Positions 5,368 to 8,425 of a DNA stretch of 8,425 nt are shown here, piece by piece (the stretch's first letter is position 1; every line of letters starts with the position of its first letter). The position numbers and the translations under genes are program-made. This stretch comes from JAPUDQ01 sp049291395. Lineage in GTDB: Bacteria > Patescibacteriota > Saccharimonadia > Saccharimonadales > Saccharimonadaceae. The notes under the pieces are model-generated. The model did no database searches. It had not been told where the DNA came from and saw nothing but the letters and a program-made list of their open reading frames with translations. The stretch is from assembly GCA_049291395.1 (NCBI GenBank), contig JBATPJ010000030.1, positions 1 through 8,425 of the forward strand, given 5' to 3'.

Positions 5368-5844
5368 ATGATACGCTTCAAGCACCTCGCGCCATTCCTC
5401 GCTGGCGGCATCCTACTGCTTGTCGCGGTTGTTTTTTTCATCATGTTCGTCAATCGCCTGCCCCTCTACAGCAACGTCCGCGCCGTTCACAGCATATCCA
5501 ATCTTAAAATTGTCCTTCCAGCACAGCTACCTGCAGGCGCCACTATCACTCAACACCCCATGCACGACGCAAAAACAGGCGGCGTTGTCACAGCTATAGA
5601 CATTGATGGATACCGTGTAGCATTTTCTCAACAAAAAAAACCTAGTACCAACCTGAAGCAGCTTGATACCGAAGAGAATTATTTAGTAAATGCTGGCTCA
5701 GTGTATATCTTAAGATCAGAACAAGGTCGCCTGCAAGCAATCGTAGAAACATCCGATTCATGGCTTATGATTAACGCTGAGGCTGAACTGGGCGTGAATG
5801 TCTTTAAGCGCCTCATCGAACAATTACGAGTTATCGAGCCTTAA
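5368..5844 (+). CDS. Small single-pass membrane protein, function unknown
   Basis: A 158-residue protein with a short basic N-terminus (MIRFKH), one membrane helix at about 8-29 (rich in Leu, Val, Ile and Phe), and an outside domain of about 125 residues. That domain has strand-like alternation: LKIVLPAQLPAGATI (46-60), a VVTAIDIDGYRVAFSQ pair (73-88), SVYILRSEQGRLQAIVETSDSWLMIN (111-136), and a final amphipathic helix. The pattern of a LPAG loop, two antiparallel strands and an ETSDxW segment recalls DUF4367-type extracytoplasmic domains, but this is only a suggestion. The frame is open from an ATG at 5269, but the added 33 residues are unlike a signal sequence and would place the promoter inside the gene, so 5368 is preferred. 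Its 3' end overlaps the convergent hydrolase gene by 14 bases. Confidence 0.75.
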   Translation: MIRFKHLAPFLAGGILLLVAVVFFIMFVNRLPLYSNVRAVHSISNLKIVLPAQLPAGATITQHPMHDAKTGGVVTAIDIDGYRVAFSQQKKPSTNLKQLDTEENYLVNAGSVYILRSEQGRLQAIVETSDSWLMINAEAELGVNVFKRLIEQLRVIEP

Positions 5845-6766
5845 CGACATAATCATAGGCGACCTTAGATACCTGCGCAATTACCTCTGATCCACGATCC
5901 TTATCTTCACCAAGCATAACACAAAGCAGGTATGGACGCTCTGGTATATACACTATCCCGCAATCCGACTGCACTTGATTGCCTGCCACGCCAATTTTGT
6001 GTGCAATCGGCACGTCACTAGGGATGTACTTGCCTAGGCGGCCCTCGCCACCATACGTTGAACGAGCCAAATGAGCCATAATATCCTGTGAGGCATCGGC
6101 CGACAGATAGCAAGAAAAATAAAGGCATTTCATGAACGAAGCATACGCTCGGGCAGACATGGATAAATTTGCCTCTTCGGTATCAACAAAGTCAACATCA
6201 AGGGCATCATACGCAGATGAGTCTAGCCTGTCTGCGTACTTCGCCGTGACCGATTGTACTGCATTGAGAGCGGTGTTGTCCGACTGCTCTAGCACTAGCT
6301 TGCTTAGCTCGTCCAAGGTTAGTTTATAACCAGCCCCTTTTTTATACAAATCGCCGTACCCTGGGTCAAGCCATTCACTGCGCAGTGCTACCTGTGTGTC
6401 CAAATTGACATGACCAGTTTCCGCGAGTTTATGCAATTCCATAATGACCGGCACTTTTAGTAATGAGGCGGCAACCATATGCTGTGTGTCGCCAATACGT
6501 ATTGATGTGCCCGTTGGCAAATACTCAAAGTACAGAGACACGTCGCCCTCGTAATATGCCAGCTCCTCGCGGAGCTGCGCGCGAAGCGGTTCAAAGTTCA
6601 GCAATCTATCGCTTGGCTTAGATAAAAAAATACGTTTTGCAAGCAAATTATGTTCATCTAATTGAGCGTCTGTACGCGCGCCCATGCACCACATCCCAGC
6701 AATAAAACTAACCGTAACCACTAGCAGGGTGGCAATAATTTGCAGTGGTATGCGATAGTTATTCAT
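5831..6766 (-). CDS. Membrane-anchored class A beta-lactamase-fold serine hydrolase
   Basis: A 311-residue protein with an N-terminal signal anchor (about 7-29, no convincing lipobox) and a catalytic domain outside the membrane. The three active-site motifs of penicillin-recognising enzymes are in order: Ser101-Leu-Leu-Lys104 (AASLLKVP), Ser162-Asp-Asn164 (EQSDNTALN), and Lys257-Ile-Gly259 (AHKIGVAG), where the more usual triad is Lys-Thr-Gly. The expected Glu166-x-x-Leu-Asn omega-loop motif of true class A beta-lactamases is not evident; the region reads TEEANLSMSAR (196-206). A peptidoglycan or other cell-surface hydrolase, or an inactive relative, therefore seems likelier than antibiotic resistance. 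It starts 10 bases after the beta-helix gene stop without a Shine-Dalgarno site, suggesting co-transcription and coupled translation. Activity and substrate are unknown. Confidence 0.85.
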   Translation of the reverse strand: MNNYRIPLQIIATLLVVTVSFIAGMWCMGARTDAQLDEHNLLAKRIFLSKPSDRLLNFEPLRAQLREELAYYEGDVSLYFEYLPTGTSIRIGDTQHMVAASLLKVPVIMELHKLAETGHVNLDTQVALRSEWLDPGYGDLYKKGAGYKLTLDELSKLVLEQSDNTALNAVQSVTAKYADRLDSSAYDALDVDFVDTEEANLSMSARAYASFMKCLYFSCYLSADASQDIMAHLARSTYGGEGRLGKYIPSDVPIAHKIGVAGNQVQSDCGIVYIPERPYLLCVMLGEDKDRGSEVIAQVSKVAYDYVVKAR

Positions 6767-6776
6767 ATACGTTCAT

Positions 6777-8425
6777 TTAGCGGAGTGTCGTTAAGTTGCG
6801 CTTTATTTGATAGTAATCAATCTTCCAGGCACGAGCAACACCATCAACGGTATGCATTGCAATCGCAGGGCCGATTGGTCGAGTGTTCGCTGGCAAATTT
6901 GCAGATACCGTTCCGACAGAGGCCTCATTGATAAAGAATTCTACCGATGCGCCCGTTGAGTTAGTGACGAACTTAAATCGCTGATACATATTAATGGTGG
7001 TCGTGCGCGCAACACCCGTATCTAAGCAGGTGACTGCGTTATTATTTTGGGCACACATAAACCAGTTGCCTGCAGTTGTGGTCGTATTGTACTGAAAATA
7101 GATGCCGTCAGTTGGGTCCGCGCTTGTTGTGGTGCCGTTCATCAGGCCAATCCGCACCACGGTTTGAGTGCCGTTAGCGGCCGCAGCGTTACTTGGACCA
7201 TGGTCAAACTCAACCGTCATATTACTCGGCGTGCCCGCCATACCGTTTGGATCGAGCCGCAGCATGTTACCACTCCCCGCCGTTGCGGCAGTCGTTGTTT
7301 GGTAAATGCCCCACCTATCACGGTTCGACGCATCCGCTGCGGCGCTTACTTTTGCCTCTGTTGCAGTACTCGTGTCGGTTAACGTCCACTCATATGTTCC
7401 AATCGTAGCAGTTGCTACACCAGCGTCAATGAAATCTTCTTGCAACACCCATTCAGAACGCAAACTAGCAAAATTACAGTCACCCCATAGCCCATTTTTA
7501 TAACACTCAAACGACTTACTATTAGAGTTGTAGTACATGGCGCCGTCGACCCCGGTTGGGTTACCGGCGTTAGTTTTATTGCCTAACACCAGCACTGTGC
7601 CGGTAGTATCTCCCGCTACTGCTCCAACGTACAGCCTTGAATTTGTAGAGTCAACGGTAAACAATGAGCTCCCTGCTGCATTCTGAATCTGGAATGCGGC
7701 TACGGAATTTGACAATCGGCTGGTGATGTTTGCCCCATTTTCTGCAAGCGGTTGGTCTGAGTAGATGGTGCTGGTAGCCAGGTTATCGATAGTAGACGTG
7801 CCTGGGGTCGAATTAAATGTGTTGTTCGTGATATAGTTGGTTGCCGAAGTAACCCTAATCGATATAGCATAGCAAGTTACCGAACAGCTATCATCGGTAA
7901 TTCGGTTATTAGCGATTGTATTTTTGTGGGCATAGCCTAGTTCGATACCGTAATTCCAGTTGCTACTACCCGTATTTATAATACTATTACCGGTAACTGT
8001 GTTATTTGTTGGCTCATCTCCAGCAATTCCTATTACGACAATACCTGCTCCACTGGTGGTATCAATTGTGTTGCTGTTAACCGTATTGTTATGAGATTCT
8101 GAATCAATTGCAATCCCATCGTCGGTGGTATTCAGGATAGTGTTGCCCGAAACTGTGTTACGCACCGAATTGTATACATAAATACCATCGTCAGTTGAGT
8201 TTTTGACGGAATTTCCCGTCACGCTATTATCGCTTGAACCGGTGAACAGGATAATGCCTATACCCGAAGCAGAAATCGAGTTACCGGAAATCGCATTTCC
8301 CACCGTAGAGCTGTATATGCCGTATGCGGTAGCGCTCGTGACTTGATTGCCGGTGACAGCGTTGTAGTTAGAGGTTGACTGCACATTTATGCCATTACCG
8401 ACCGGCGCATGAACCTGGTTGTCTG
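6777..8425 (-). CDS. Secreted beta-helix and lectin-like surface protein, 5' end outside window
   Basis: The frame runs without a stop to the right edge, and the residues there (DNQVHAPVGNGINVQ) continue the repeat pattern. The GTG at 8382-8384 is thus probably internal and the gene is truncated by the window. Counting from that GTG: residues 7-190 contain eight parallel beta-helix rungs of the NosD/PbH1 type, each with an N-x-V/I-T/S-x-N-x-I core (for example NAVTGNQV, NTVSGNTI, NTIANNRI) at 22-28-residue spacing, most followed by a G-I turn. Residues 228-254 (AAFQIQNAAGSSLFTVDSTN...LYVG) and 279-303 (DGAMYYNSNSKSFECYKNG) resemble tail-fibre-like stalk segments. Residues about 312-527 form a beta-rich, lectin/LamG-like end. 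The product is rich in Asn, Thr and Ser, poor in Lys, and holds three Cys pairs (167/171, 294/303, 444/453). A role in attachment is inferred. The hydrolase gene follows by 10 bases. Confidence 0.85.
   Translation of the reverse strand, partial: DNQVHAPVGNGINVQSTSNYNAVTGNQVTSATAYGIYSSTVGNAISGNSISASGIGIILFTGSSDNSVTGNSVKNSTDDGIYVYNSVRNTVSGNTILNTTDDGIAIDSESHNNTVNSNTIDTTSGAGIVVIGIAGDEPTNNTVTGNSIINTGSSNWNYGIELGYAHKNTIANNRITDDSCSVTCYAISIRVTSATNYITNNTFNSTPGTSTIDNLATSTIYSDQPLAENGANITSRLSNSVAAFQIQNAAGSSLFTVDSTNSRLYVGAVAGDTTGTVLVLGNKTNAGNPTGVDGAMYYNSNSKSFECYKNGLWGDCNFASLRSEWVLQEDFIDAGVATATIGTYEWTLTDTSTATEAKVSAAADASNRDRWGIYQTTTAATAGSGNMLRLDPNGMAGTPSNMTVEFDHGPSNAAAANGTQTVVRIGLMNGTTTSADPTDGIYFQYNTTTTAGNWFMCAQNNNAVTCLDTGVARTTTINMYQRFKFVTNSTGASVEFFINEASVGTVSANLPANTRPIGPAIAMHTVDGVARAWKIDYYQIKRNLTTLR

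Noticed and set aside
8382..8384. GTG as the real start of the beta-helix protein
   Set aside because: The frame continues without a stop to the window edge and the upstream residues fit the same repeat pattern, so the start probably lies outside.
7790..8400. Regularly spaced similar DNA segments considered as a CRISPR array or satellite
   Set aside because: They are imperfect, in frame at about 66-84 bases, and explained by the beta-helix rungs of the encoded protein.

Overview
The window looks like chromosomal DNA of an ultra-small, host-associated bacterium of the Patescibacteria/CPR, most likely Saccharibacteria (TM7). This rests on three things: compact, tightly packed core genes that often lack a Shine-Dalgarno site; a core gene set (truB, rpsT, holA, mutM) interleaved with an unusual DHH-fold protein; and a large Asn/Thr-rich surface protein (beta-helix rungs, tail-fibre-like segments, lectin-like C-terminus) of a kind common in that radiation. 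TGA serves as a normal stop (mutM), which argues against the lineages that recode UGA. The taxon is an inference. No tRNA, rRNA, CRISPR array or insertion sequence was seen.

Positions 1-2795 (minus strand) read as one operon. A gene for a DHH/NrnA-like protein comes first, then truB, then the start of a third gene that leaves the window at position 1. The nrnA-truB pair is a familiar bacterial neighbourhood. Here, however, the DHH protein has lost nearly all of its metal-binding residues and carries a disordered Pro/Ala-rich tail of about 380 residues. Degenerate heptamer repeats sit at the start of truB and inside it. An 11-bp perfect inverted repeat links the truB 3' end to the ribosome binding site of the next gene.

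Positions 2796-5213 hold back-to-back promoters that drive the DHH operon leftwards and rpsT (ribosomal protein S20, with a histone-H1-like tail) rightwards. A perfect 14-bp-stem bidirectional terminator separates rpsT from the converging mutM-holA pair (DNA glycosylase, then the clamp-loader delta subunit).

Positions 5214-8425 are envelope-related. A divergent intergenic stretch of about 150 bp carries a consensus extended -10 promoter, whose predicted start site coincides with the ATG of a small single-pass membrane protein (probable leaderless mRNA). Converging on it is a minus-strand pair: a large secreted beta-helix/lectin-like surface protein, cut by the right edge of the window, followed 10 bp later by a membrane-anchored class A beta-lactamase-fold serine hydrolase. 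Together these two look like a cell-surface module.
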